A DNA stretch of 33,993 nucleotides from Coemansia sp. RSA 1804 (taxonomy: Eukaryota > Kickxellomycota > Kickxellomycetes > Kickxellales > Kickxellaceae): the NCBI GenBank assembly GCA_027578815.1, contig JANBTH010000112.1:1-33993 (forward strand). The letters are read 5' to 3'. Both the position numbers and the translations under genes were made by a program. Shown one piece after another: positions 18,853-27,942 of this stretch (within the stretch, counting starts at the first letter, position 1; the number at the start of each line of letters is the position of its first letter). The notes below the pieces were generated by a model, which searched no databases, was not told the origin of the DNA, and saw only the letters and a list, made by a program, of their open reading frames with translations.

Positions 18853-20100
18853 TATTTTAATATGAACACATAATTCGGAAGAATGTTTTTGAATTATAGA
18901 ATAAAGAAAGACTGGTTTCCGTGTATTGCTAGATTGATTATATTTTTATTTGCATAAATATAACCAAAATAGCATGGTTCCAGGCCCATGTTTTGATCGG
19001 AGACAAAGCTTAATAAATAATAATATTACTCTATTATTCCAAAATTGAAGAAATCAGATTAATTAATACCAATTGTGCTTTAATCCGTAAAGCACACACA
19101 ATGAACAACCGCAGAGAAAGGCCGAATCAGTACAAATATAGCACAAACACGAAAGCGGTCATCTTCGTGATCATGGTGATGGTCAGAAAAGGTCATGTTC
19201 AAACTCCGCAAAGCAGCTGTTCATTATCAGATGCTATTCGTGGCCCTAAACAACATTGTCATCAAATTAATCAATGTACTGAAACAAGTGGGCGCTCACA
19301 TTACGGATGTCGTATTTAAAAAACATCTGCGGATATCAGAATGATGGTCGCTTGGCTTTCTTTTTATTCTGGTCATGCTAGCGCTAATTCAAAGCCAATT
19401 CGCTGGGACAGTAAATAAAGCATAGGACAATGGAGGGAGGAAAGGGCACGGGGTTTATCCCTCGTCTTATCTTTCAACGACATCCTTTTTGCATTGTGTT
19501 CCTTGCAATATAGTCAAGCCTCGATTCTCATCCTCGCTTTAGGTTTCAGTGTGTCTTTTATTTCTATTTTTATTCTGATGCAATTACAGTCAACATGCTC
19601 TGTATCCCTCTGTCAGTTCACAGAGAAGACGTTTCTACTCTCTCTCTCCCATCCGGCTTTCTCCTCTACCAAACGTTTCTTCTCTAGTGAAAATGGATAT
19701 GAAGCAGCAAGTGCTAGCGACTGTAACCCACTATTCAATTGTCCTGCATGTCCTAAACAGGTGATCATGAGAGCATTGATGCAACATACCACTTTTTGTG
19801 TTGTTGAAACACTGTGCAGCATACACGTTTTAGTCAAGGCGAGATGAGTGTGCGGAAAAAATAAGAGTGTCTTGATTTTCTTCATCTTTATGGCAGAATT
19901 TATGCAGATTCAAAAGACAGCATCACATTTAGCCATAAATGAAAGACGCTGGAAGAAAAAAAGGAATCATCACCACCACCACCATCATCATCATCATATC
20001 GTAATCGCTATCGGCATGCTATTCTATGTCTTGGGTCCAGGTTTTCTATTTCCACTCTTTTTTCTCAAACAAACAAAAACTTTATTTTTCCTAACTAAAA
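18853..20100. promoter_or_regulatory. Divergent upstream region of the PQ-loop gene and EGT1
   Basis: About 1.25 kb between two divergent genes. The DNA is AT-rich. A CAT/CAC trinucleotide run lies at about 19967-19998, and a T-rich leader immediately precedes the EGT1 ATG (context AAAAATGA). A TTAGTCA heptamer, matching the Yap1/AP-1 recognition element, lies at 19830-19836, about 265 bases before EGT1. Frames inside the region show no protein features. Confidence 0.4.
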
Positions 20101-22983
20101 ATGACATTTGTAGTTGATTTAGAGCGTGCCGAGACAACCCACACTGTGTATTCAACAGTGGACAGAGTAGTAGAGGCTGCTGCTGCGTCTATTGGGATTG
20201 ATAGTACACCATCGGCTTACCAGTTTGTCGACTACCGCTCAGCGAGCACCCAAGACGACCAGAAGACACAAACACCACCGCTGTTTATAGAGATTGTAAA
20301 GGGGCTCACAGCACGCGAGCCGTTGCCAGGAACCACAGCCCCCGGGTTCTTCACTCTTCCTACCGTTCTTCTTTACGACGACCGCGGGCTTGAGCTGTTT
20401 GACCGTATCACATATGTGCCAGAGTACTACTTGACCGCCAGCGAGATAGATATCCTTGAAACGAGGATTCAAGAGATTGTAGCCGAGATCCCCGATGACT
20501 CTGATGTCATCGAGCTCGGGTGCGGCTCGTTACGCAAGACAAAGATTCTTCTTGACGCGCTGAACAGGCAGCGTACTGGAATCACATACTATGCCATTGA
20601 CGTTATGCCGCAACCGCTGCACGACTCGATGGGGGGCCTGTCCACACAGCTGGAAAACATATCGCTTGTCGCTCTGTGTGGCACGTACGAGGAGGTTATG
20701 AGCCATTTTGGAAAGTCGACCCGTCGCAAGACTGTTCTATGGCTTGGCTCGTCTATCGGCGGTTGCACAGCCGACTATGCTACTGGTTTACTGTCAAGTG
20801 TGACAAGACGTGTTCTGAACGAAAACGACGCCGTCATCGTTGGAATGGATTTGCAAAAGGATTCTGCAGTCATCATGGATGCGTACCACGACTCACAGGG
20901 CGTCACAGCAGAATTCGAGCTCAATATAGCATCCCACGTCAACAGCATCGTGTCTTGTCTCGCTGAAGGGCAGCATGATGATTTCTTGGATATCAAGAAG
21001 CTCAAGTACGTTGGCGAATACGACGAGGGTTTTGGCAGACACGACTCGTATCTTGAGGCGCAGGAGGATATGGTGGTGCAATGGCCACAGAGCATAAGGT
21101 CTCGGGTTGCAGAGATATGCGGCAACGCCGATGACTTGGTCTTTAAAAATGGGGACAGGATATACATCGAGTCGTCTTACAAGTACGGCCCTGGCGCTGC
21201 TGAGTCGCTTGCCAATGCCACAGAACTGACTCTTGCAACCGAATGGGTCGATTCGCGCAACTACTACTCGCTCAATCTATTTCGCAAGCCCAAGTTCTTT
21301 ATGCGCTCAGCACAAACTGCCAATTTGACTACCATTGGCAAGTGGTGCGGCCCTGCTGCACGTGCGAGAAGTGTTTTACAAGAGCTGCCTTCTACGCGCA
21401 CCTCTGCACCCGATACTTTTTGCACAATTCCAGATGAGAAGGAGTGGCGGCAGATGTGGTCCGCCTGGGACACGCTAACGCTTGAGATAGTTCCGCGCGA
21501 GAAGCTGCACGACAAGCCCATCGATCTCCGCCATCCGTTTATCTTCTACCTGGGCCACATGCCAGCATTTGCCGACATACACATGACAGCAGCCGACTCA
21601 GAGCCACCGACGGAGCCAAGTGTGTACACGCAATGGTTTGAGCGCGGCATCGATCCAAACATCAAGAACAAAACGGTGACCCACAGTCACTCGGAGATCC
21701 CGGACGAATGGCCCGCTGTTGCCGATATCCTTGCGTACCGCGACCGCGTGCATGCGCGCATTCTTCGCTGGCTCGAAAGATACAAGAACAGCAACGGTGC
21801 TGTGTCTGCCGATAGTGCTCGCCATGTGTGGATGGCGTTTGAGCACCACGCGATGCACATTGAGACGTTCTTTTACATGATTCTGCAGATGGCGCCACTC
21901 GATATCCAGCCGCCGATCCGGGTCAGCTTTGGAGCTCTGGATTCCGCCAGGACGCCCGACGAGCAGTGGCTCCATTACGCTGGTGGGAAGGACATTGTTT
22001 TTGGGCTTGCTAACGATAACGAGCAGGATCTGAAGAAACGGACCCTGCCGCCTGGCCATGTGTTTGGGTGGGACAACGAGGGGCCGCAGATCAGAGCCGA
22101 CATTGAGTCGTTTTCGATCCAGACGCGTTCGATTACCAACCAAGAATACTTGGAGTTTCTCTGCGCCCTTTCTTCGCACGACGACTACGATGAGCTGGTG
22201 CCATGCTCGTGGGTAGCTCTGGACACCACATCGTCGAGCAGCACACGGCTTGCGTCCGACTATGGCGTACGCACCGTTGTTGGCGCACCGTCGATTACAC
22301 GCACTGAAGCGGCGCTGTGGCCCGTGTTTGTCAGTCACAAGCAGGCCGAGTCGTATGCCAATTGGCGCGGAAAGCGACTGCCCACAGAATCAGAGTGGAC
22401 GCATGCATCTAGGACCTTCCATCTTGCTGCTGCGCTTAACAGAGAGAAAGCGCAGCTCTTCTCAGGCAAGCACTCCGGCGGACAAGCAACCGGTTCTAAT
22501 TCTGCCTGGCCGGAACTGCAGCCGGTGGACACCTACGTTGCAGAGTTGCTTGCCGAGCAGAACACTACGCTCGAGGAGCAGGTCATGCAGCAACCGTTTG
22601 ACATGTACATCCCGAGCGATGCCAACATTGGGTTTGCCCACTGGCATCCGGTTCCTGTGAGCACCAGCAAGGTACGTCATGACAATGGTTCTGCACTGCC
22701 CGACGCTTCTTTTGTTGGGAACGGCTGGGAATGGACTGCCACCATGTTCCAGCCCTACAACGGATTCGAGGCATCGCCAATGTATCCTGGATACTCTGCC
22801 GACTTCTTCGATCCAGAGGATATGCCCAACGCCGAGACCGCGCATTACGTCGTCAAGGGCGGCTCGTATGTTACTCACTCGAGGATTGCGCAGCGCCAGA
22901 CATTCAGGAACTGGTACCAGCGCGGATATCCGTATGTGCTGGCGACATTCCGTCTATGCGAGTCAAACAGCACAAGCTGCTAG
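20101..22983 (+). CDS. EGT1: Ergothioneine biosynthesis protein 1 (Egt1)
   Basis: A fungal bifunctional enzyme of 960 aa. It trimethylates histidine to hercynine with SAM, then uses iron and O2 to join hercynine to cysteine, giving hercynylcysteine sulfoxide. The N-terminal half is an EgtD-like methyltransferase (about 60-400): LPTVLLYDDRGLELFD, then the SAM loop VIELGCGSLRKT (136-147) and WLGSSIGG. The middle is a DinB-type domain with a first ligand region around DLRHPFIFYLGH (about 475-487) and the iron motif H582-x3-H586-x-E588. The C-terminal part is a formylglycine-generating-enzyme-like fold (about 690-955) with KRLPTESEW, GNGWEWTATMF and VVKGGSY. Length slightly exceeds typical fungal Egt1 (about 850-880). 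No intron is needed. It converges on the helicase gene at 23093 with only 109 bases between the stops. Confidence 0.96.
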   Translation: MTFVVDLERAETTHTVYSTVDRVVEAAAASIGIDSTPSAYQFVDYRSASTQDDQKTQTPPLFIEIVKGLTAREPLPGTTAPGFFTLPTVLLYDDRGLELFDRITYVPEYYLTASEIDILETRIQEIVAEIPDDSDVIELGCGSLRKTKILLDALNRQRTGITYYAIDVMPQPLHDSMGGLSTQLENISLVALCGTYEEVMSHFGKSTRRKTVLWLGSSIGGCTADYATGLLSSVTRRVLNENDAVIVGMDLQKDSAVIMDAYHDSQGVTAEFELNIASHVNSIVSCLAEGQHDDFLDIKKLKYVGEYDEGFGRHDSYLEAQEDMVVQWPQSIRSRVAEICGNADDLVFKNGDRIYIESSYKYGPGAAESLANATELTLATEWVDSRNYYSLNLFRKPKFFMRSAQTANLTTIGKWCGPAARARSVLQELPSTRTSAPDTFCTIPDEKEWRQMWSAWDTLTLEIVPREKLHDKPIDLRHPFIFYLGHMPAFADIHMTAADSEPPTEPSVYTQWFERGIDPNIKNKTVTHSHSEIPDEWPAVADILAYRDRVHARILRWLERYKNSNGAVSADSARHVWMAFEHHAMHIETFFYMILQMAPLDIQPPIRVSFGALDSARTPDEQWLHYAGGKDIVFGLANDNEQDLKKRTLPPGHVFGWDNEGPQIRADIESFSIQTRSITNQEYLEFLCALSSHDDYDELVPCSWVALDTTSSSSTRLASDYGVRTVVGAPSITRTEAALWPVFVSHKQAESYANWRGKRLPTESEWTHASRTFHLAAALNREKAQLFSGKHSGGQATGSNSAWPELQPVDTYVAELLAEQNTTLEEQVMQQPFDMYIPSDANIGFAHWHPVPVSTSKVRHDNGSALPDASFVGNGWEWTATMFQPYNGFEASPMYPGYSADFFDPEDMPNAETAHYVVKGGSYVTHSRIAQRQTFRNWYQRGYPYVLATFRLCESNSTSC

Positions 22984-23014
22984 GATCAGTATTTTTAAGT
23001 ATTTGTCAACGTAT

Positions 23015-23038
23015 ATTATCAGTATCATTATCAGTATC
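23015..23038 (+). repeat. 12-base tandem duplication between convergent stops
   Basis: ATTATCAGTATC occurs twice head-to-tail, followed by a partial third unit (ATT), within the 109-base space between the EGT1 and helicase stop codons. It probably lies in both 3' UTRs. Confidence 0.85.
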
Positions 23039-23092
23039 ATTCTTAACTACATTGTGAGTAGAAAAAGACAGAGAGAAACGACAAATAATAAG

Positions 23093-25033
23093 TTAGCCAT
23101 TGAGCTTACAAGCATGCTTGTCCATATGTTCAAACACCGACTTTAGAAACGTGTTATTGCCACCAACGGTTTGCTTGTTGGCAATGATGCACAGGTGGCG
23201 ACGGGCGCGGGTGATAGCAACGTTAATGCGGCGGTAGTCCTTGAGGAATCCAATCAACTGCTTTGTACTCGAGCGCACAAAGGACAGTATGGCCGCCTCC
23301 TTCTCAAGGCCCTGGAACCCATCAACGGTACCTATGCTGATGTCCGGATACTTTTTGCTCAGCGCCAGTTTGAGCAGACGCACTTGGCCCGCATACGGCG
23401 TAATGATCGCAATATCGCTGGCCGCCATCCCGTAGCTGACAAGCCCGGCAACGTGCTGTTCCACCAGACTGACCTCGCCCGTGTTCTTCTTGCTACCACC
23501 GATGAATATCGGTTTGGAATTCTTGCCAAGATACACGTTTTTGCTAATGTCGGACTTTTCAATGGCGTAAGCATGTCGCGAGGTGTCGATAAGAACCAGG
23601 GCGGAGGTGGTGATTGCGTTGGACTGGATGCCACTCATATCGGCAAGAAGGTGGTTGGCGACACCTGGACTCGGAACAAGCTTTTTGTCGTACAGCGCAT
23701 CCGACGGTATCTCCATGATCAGCTTGTGCATGCGGTACTGGGTCGTAAGCATCACGCAGATCTTTTCGCCAAGTAACGCCTTGACACGCTCAAACATACT
23801 CTTCTCCAGAACCCGCATATCATGGCCGCCCTTGCCGCTGTTCTTGCTAGCGGCGCCAGTGCTTTTACCCAAACTCTTTACGGTTGGCGGCAGCTGATGA
23901 TGGTCTCCTGCCAGAATGAGCTTTTCAGCCTGGATGGCTGCAATCCAGCACTCGCCCTCGGTGGCCTGCGACGCCTCGTCAATAACCACAACGTCGAAAT
24001 GTGGGAACTGCTGTTTCAGCTTCTTGTCGCCAGAGCCGCACAGCGTTGCAAGCACCACCGACACCGGGTTGCCTGCTTGTTTTCTGGGGGCTCCCACTGA
24101 CAGCTTGTCAAACAAGGCTTCCAGATCCGCCATTTCCTTGCTCGCATCTTGCTCTTGCTCTCTGCCATAAACACTATACTTGATAACCGACGGCCTCATC
24201 CTCGCCGGATTTCCAAAGCGACGGAATGTCAGCTCAGGGGCATTTGCCAGGCGCTCTGCAATATTGTCAACCGAAACGTTGGACGCTCCGCACACGAGTA
24301 GTTTCTTGCCCTGGCTTGCGAGCTGGCGAATGACCTCAATCAACACATGTGTTTTTCCGGTGCCAGGCGGGCCGTGGATCATGGCAATCTCCCTGGCAGA
24401 CAGGGCCTTGTGCACAGCAAGTTCCTGGACAGTGTTGAGAGAACCGTCAAAAAAGCTTGTATTTCCGCCGCAGCAGCCGACGCTGTCAAATGATGGCTCG
24501 GCATTCCTGAACAGCACATCGCGGAGTCGCGGGCGCTCATTGTTGTTATAGCTTGCCAGAGACTTTAGGGCTGCACATACTCTATCGTACATTACCTGGC
24601 TCACGTCCTTTTTAACCGTGCAATAGCCAGTGTACGATCTAGGAATGCAGCATCCAGGCGACACGACAATCGTCATTGTGTTGTTGGCCATCTCTCTTAT
24701 GACGCCGGATGGCGGTTTTCTTTCCTTTTTTGAGGCATGCCGACTGGCCAATACATTTTCAGGCACAATGATTTGGACAGGGTCGCCTGTCCTCAGCGAC
24801 GTGTTCGAGAGGGCCCTCTTGTTTACTTGCGCGGAAATAGTAACCAATTGGTGCCTTCCGATCCAGGGTTCGATATGTATGACCTTCATGCTCACCAACG
24901 CAAATCCAATCTGCTGGAGCTGGTGCTCTTGCAAAGCATGGAGAATTGACGTAACGGTTTCGAGCTCATGGCTCCGCTCCTGCTCGACCAGATCGATATG
25001 AAGTCTGGAAAACTGGATTATTTCGACGCTCAT
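23093..25033 (-). CDS. SF1B helicase, HCS1/IGHMBP2 family, diverged paralogue
   Basis: A 646-aa Upf1-like 5'-3' helicase related to yeast Hcs1 (DNA polymerase alpha-associated helicase A) and animal IGHMBP2. All core motifs are visible: Q-motif region SLNTVQELAV (about 198-207), Walker A GPPGTGKTH (221-229), GASNVSVDN (Ia), VVIDEASQ (349-356), AGDHHQLPPT (III), TTQYRMH (IV), TVDGFQGLEKEA (V) and NVAITRARRH (VI). It resembles the neighbour at 25461-27599 along its whole length. However, between GNPARMRPS and VVLATL it is about 28 residues shorter, removing much of the stalk helix segment, and motif V reads GLEKE in place of GREKE. The ATG at 25033 (MSVEIIQF) aligns with the neighbour's start. 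It is probably still an active ATPase; its role is unknown. Confidence 0.9.
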   Translation of the reverse strand: MSVEIIQFSRLHIDLVEQERSHELETVTSILHALQEHQLQQIGFALVSMKVIHIEPWIGRHQLVTISAQVNKRALSNTSLRTGDPVQIIVPENVLASRHASKKERKPPSGVIREMANNTMTIVVSPGCCIPRSYTGYCTVKKDVSQVMYDRVCAALKSLASYNNNERPRLRDVLFRNAEPSFDSVGCCGGNTSFFDGSLNTVQELAVHKALSAREIAMIHGPPGTGKTHVLIEVIRQLASQGKKLLVCGASNVSVDNIAERLANAPELTFRRFGNPARMRPSVIKYSVYGREQEQDASKEMADLEALFDKLSVGAPRKQAGNPVSVVLATLCGSGDKKLKQQFPHFDVVVIDEASQATEGECWIAAIQAEKLILAGDHHQLPPTVKSLGKSTGAASKNSGKGGHDMRVLEKSMFERVKALLGEKICVMLTTQYRMHKLIMEIPSDALYDKKLVPSPGVANHLLADMSGIQSNAITTSALVLIDTSRHAYAIEKSDISKNVYLGKNSKPIFIGGSKKNTGEVSLVEQHVAGLVSYGMAASDIAIITPYAGQVRLLKLALSKKYPDISIGTVDGFQGLEKEAAILSFVRSSTKQLIGFLKDYRRINVAITRARRHLCIIANKQTVGGNNTFLKSVFEHMDKHACKLNG

Positions 25034-25460
25034 ATTTTTAGTGTTAATCTGGCTATATATTTTGTATATGGATATGGGGATATAGCACATAAAAATGAGT
25101 ATGTAAGAGGAGAAGATTTAATAACTGTTGTGGCTGTTTTTGTGCTGGGTTTTTGTCAATAAATAGAATGTTTGGGTTACAAAATGAAATACAAACATTT
25201 TCTCTTCCCTTGAATCAATAAAACACCATTTTATAAACAAAATGATAAATTCTTCTACCCATTTCACAATGGAAGAATTAGAAAACAAGTTATGCTTCGA
25301 CGCATTCATTTTAGCCTGCCCTAGGTAGGCTACATCTATCTATCAACTCTTGTTTCCTTTCATGCGAAACAGTAAGAAGAAAAACGACCCGTGGTATATG
25401 TAGAGCGGAGGATTTATGTTCTATTATTCTTGATTTCCTACCACTTGTTCAGGCGTCCGC
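25034..25460. other. Intergenic region between the two helicase genes
   Basis: About 430 bases of AT-rich DNA between the start of the downstream helicase copy and the stop of the upstream copy. It should carry the promoter of the shorter copy and the 3' UTR of the longer one. No trace of coding sequence was seen. Confidence 0.35.
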
Positions 25461-27599
25461 CTACATCTGACCCGGGTAGCGCAGATCAGCAGCGTCTTCA
25501 AGATGGCGGAACAGTGACTTGAGAAAGGGGTTTCGAGCAGCCACAGTTTCGCTGTCAGCCACCACGCAGAGATGGCGGCGGGCCCTGGTCACAGCCACGT
25601 TGATCCTCCGGTAGTCGGTGAGAAAGCCGATCTCCTGGTCGGAGTTTGACCGCACGAGGGAGAGCACGACGGCCTCCTTCTCGCGGCCCTGGAACCCATC
25701 GACGGACCCGATCTCAACCGCCGGATGCCTGTCGCGGATCAGCGATCTGAGCAGCCGCACCTGCGCGTTGTACGGCGATATCACAGCAATGTCGTGCGGC
25801 TCCACGCCGGAAGCAACCAGATCGTCCACGTGTTTGGCGGCCAGGTCCGCCTCGCCCCGGTTCAGCTTGCTGTCGGCATCCAGCAGTGCCACCCGCCGTG
25901 CCGAACCTTCTCCTCCTCCATCTTGTTGTTGCGCCTCCTCCTCGGTGGCCTCGCTCATGCCGGATCCCGCAGTATCGATCAGCACCAGCGCGGAATCGGT
26001 GGAATCGGACGACGCAACGTGGTCCAGATCGCTCAGCACATGCGCTGCCACAGCGGGATCGGCCACCAGACAGCCGTCGTAGAGCAGGTCGGACGAGACT
26101 TTCATTATGTCGCAGTGCATGCGGTACTGCGTGGTGAGCATGCAGCAGACGGCGTCGCCGAACATTGCGCGCACGCGCTCGAACATGGTGGTTTGAAGAA
26201 GAAGGTCGCCACGCCCACGCCGGGAGCCCTCGCCTGCCTCCGCTTCCTTCCTGCTGTCAGCAGTAGCAGCAGAATCCATGCTCTTTATGGTGGGCGGGAG
26301 CTGGTGGTGGTCGCCGGCAAGAATGACCTTGGGCGCCCTGAGCGCGGCAATCCAGCACTCGCCCTCCATGGCCTGGGTGGCCTCGTCGATGATAACGACA
26401 TCGAACTCCGCATGGCCACCTTCTGCTCTGGCAATGTCTCTGCCGCCAGCGCCACTCAGCGTCGAAAGCACCACCCTTGCCGCACCCACCGTGTGGGCCA
26501 CCACCTTGGCCTCGCGCACCCGGTACTCCTTGCGCAGCCCCTTGATCTCCGCGTACAGCTCCCTGCGCTCCGCATACCGCTTGCACTTCGGTATCCTGGC
26601 CAGCGCCGCATCCATCTCGCTGCGCACGTCCTTGAGCAGCTCGCCCTGCTCCGACTGTCGGGTCATAGAGTCCAGACTATGCGCCACGGCGGCCGGCAGG
26701 AGCCGAGCCGGATGGCCGAGCCGAACCATCGGGAACTCGCGGAGCCGGCCGAGTCGCTCGACCAGATTGTCCACCGACACGTTGGACGGGCCGCACACGA
26801 GCACGCGTTTGCGCTGCGTCACCACGAGCTGCCGCACAACCTCCACCAGCGTGTGCGTCTTGCCGGTCCCGGGCGGCCCGTGGATCAGAGCCACATCCAC
26901 CGCCTCCACCGCGTGTCGCACGGCGGCCCTCTGCGACTCGTTGAGCGACCCGTCGAAGAACGACATCGACTGGCTGGATTTGACAAAGCCCGGGCTGGCC
27001 CCGCCAAACAGCACATCTTGGAGGCTTGAAGCCCGTTTTCCTCCTCCTCCTGCACCCAGGTCGAAGAGCGCAAACAGAATGCGCTTGTACGTGACGTCGT
27101 TGGCCAGCTTCTTGATCATACACCGCTCGCGCCACGCGTCGGGAATGCCGTCATCGCCCGAGTCAACCGAAGAAGACAGGGCCACAACGATCTTTGCCTC
27201 GGAGGCGGAGACAATGACGCCCGAAAGAACGTGCTGGCCGCCGCCTTTATTGCTATTACTGGTATCATTCTTTTGCCTGCTCTTGGCTGACTTGGAGCCT
27301 CCTCCTCCACCACTTGATGACGAGGACGCCTCGAGCCCCACGATATCGCCCGACCGGAACGTGGCAGGCGGAAGCGAGTCCCCAACAACGGGCGCCTCCA
27401 GCGTCACCAGCGTCTTGCCACCAAGCCCCGTGCGCGCCCCCGTTATGCGCAGCCCCAGAAGCGCGTACCCGAGCCGCTGCAGGTGCGTTGGCTGCAGGTT
27501 GGACAGCAGCGCCCGGGACTGCTCAATGTCGTAGTCGCGCTCCCGCTCAACCAGCGCGGTGTGTCGCTTGGCGAACTCGGCTACGCTCTCGCCGTCCAT
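25461..27599 (-). CDS. HCS1: SF1B DNA helicase, HCS1/IGHMBP2 family (full-length copy)
   Basis: A 712-aa helicase with the complete family layout. The N-terminal OB-like domain 1B is interrupted by a Gly/Ser/Lys-rich low-complexity insert (about 91-122). The core follows with Walker A GPPGTGKTH (241-249), GPSNVSVDN, the Lys/Arg/Glu-rich stalk helices (about 305-372), VVIIDEATQ, AGDHHQLPPT, TTQYRMH, VDGFQGREKEA and NVAVTRARRH. The family unwinds DNA or RNA 5' to 3'; yeast Hcs1 copurifies with DNA polymerase alpha, and human IGHMBP2 associates with ribosomes. The ATG at 27599 (MDGESVAEFAKRH) is chosen because the family similarity starts there; the frame is open far upstream by chance. It is tandem with the shorter paralogue downstream. 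Coding sequence is more GC-rich than in the paralogue. Confidence 0.94.
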   Translation of the reverse strand: MDGESVAEFAKRHTALVERERDYDIEQSRALLSNLQPTHLQRLGYALLGLRITGARTGLGGKTLVTLEAPVVGDSLPPATFRSGDIVGLEASSSSSGGGGGSKSAKSRQKNDTSNSNKGGGQHVLSGVIVSASEAKIVVALSSSVDSGDDGIPDAWRERCMIKKLANDVTYKRILFALFDLGAGGGGKRASSLQDVLFGGASPGFVKSSQSMSFFDGSLNESQRAAVRHAVEAVDVALIHGPPGTGKTHTLVEVVRQLVVTQRKRVLVCGPSNVSVDNLVERLGRLREFPMVRLGHPARLLPAAVAHSLDSMTRQSEQGELLKDVRSEMDAALARIPKCKRYAERRELYAEIKGLRKEYRVREAKVVAHTVGAARVVLSTLSGAGGRDIARAEGGHAEFDVVIIDEATQAMEGECWIAALRAPKVILAGDHHQLPPTIKSMDSAATADSRKEAEAGEGSRRGRGDLLLQTTMFERVRAMFGDAVCCMLTTQYRMHCDIMKVSSDLLYDGCLVADPAVAAHVLSDLDHVASSDSTDSALVLIDTAGSGMSEATEEEAQQQDGGGEGSARRVALLDADSKLNRGEADLAAKHVDDLVASGVEPHDIAVISPYNAQVRLLRSLIRDRHPAVEIGSVDGFQGREKEAVVLSLVRSNSDQEIGFLTDYRRINVAVTRARRHLCVVADSETVAARNPFLKSLFRHLEDAADLRYPGQM

Positions 27600-27942
27600 T
27601 GTGTAGTAGGGTATTTCCGTTGTTTGGCGAGTGTCTAGGATATGAGAGCAGCCAGCGGTTTCAAAAGAAGGAATAAGCATATAGACCAAAAGAAGTGGAC
27701 TAGAAGAGAGGTAAAAGTGTTTGCATGCCAAGACGAGTGGATAGGTATAATGGGAAGAATCATAACATTTCCTCGTATCTGCACCGATTAATAAAAAAAG
27801 GATATTATTGTTATTATTTACAAGAGCGGAAAAGGAATGGTTTAGAGAACAACGGAAGCGGACGTGGTGGGTTAGATGATGTGGGTAATAAACAGTGCAC
27901 GCACGCAAACGAGGAGAATCAGGCAATAGCCAGTCGGTTTTC
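27600..27942. other. Intergenic region between helicase start and kinase stop
   Basis: About 340 bases between two minus-strand genes, AT-rich in the middle (about 27770-27830). It is likely the helicase promoter plus the kinase 3' UTR. Nothing else was seen. Confidence 0.35.

Noticed and set aside
19494..19847. 117-aa plus-strand frame upstream of EGT1
   Set aside because: Cys/Ser/Phe-rich with no domain and in a promoter-like region; it could be by chance in T/C-rich DNA.
25725..27534. Two long plus-strand frames opposite the full-length helicase
   Set aside because: Their composition is that of antisense shadows, with no domain; the minus frame has the complete helicase motif set.
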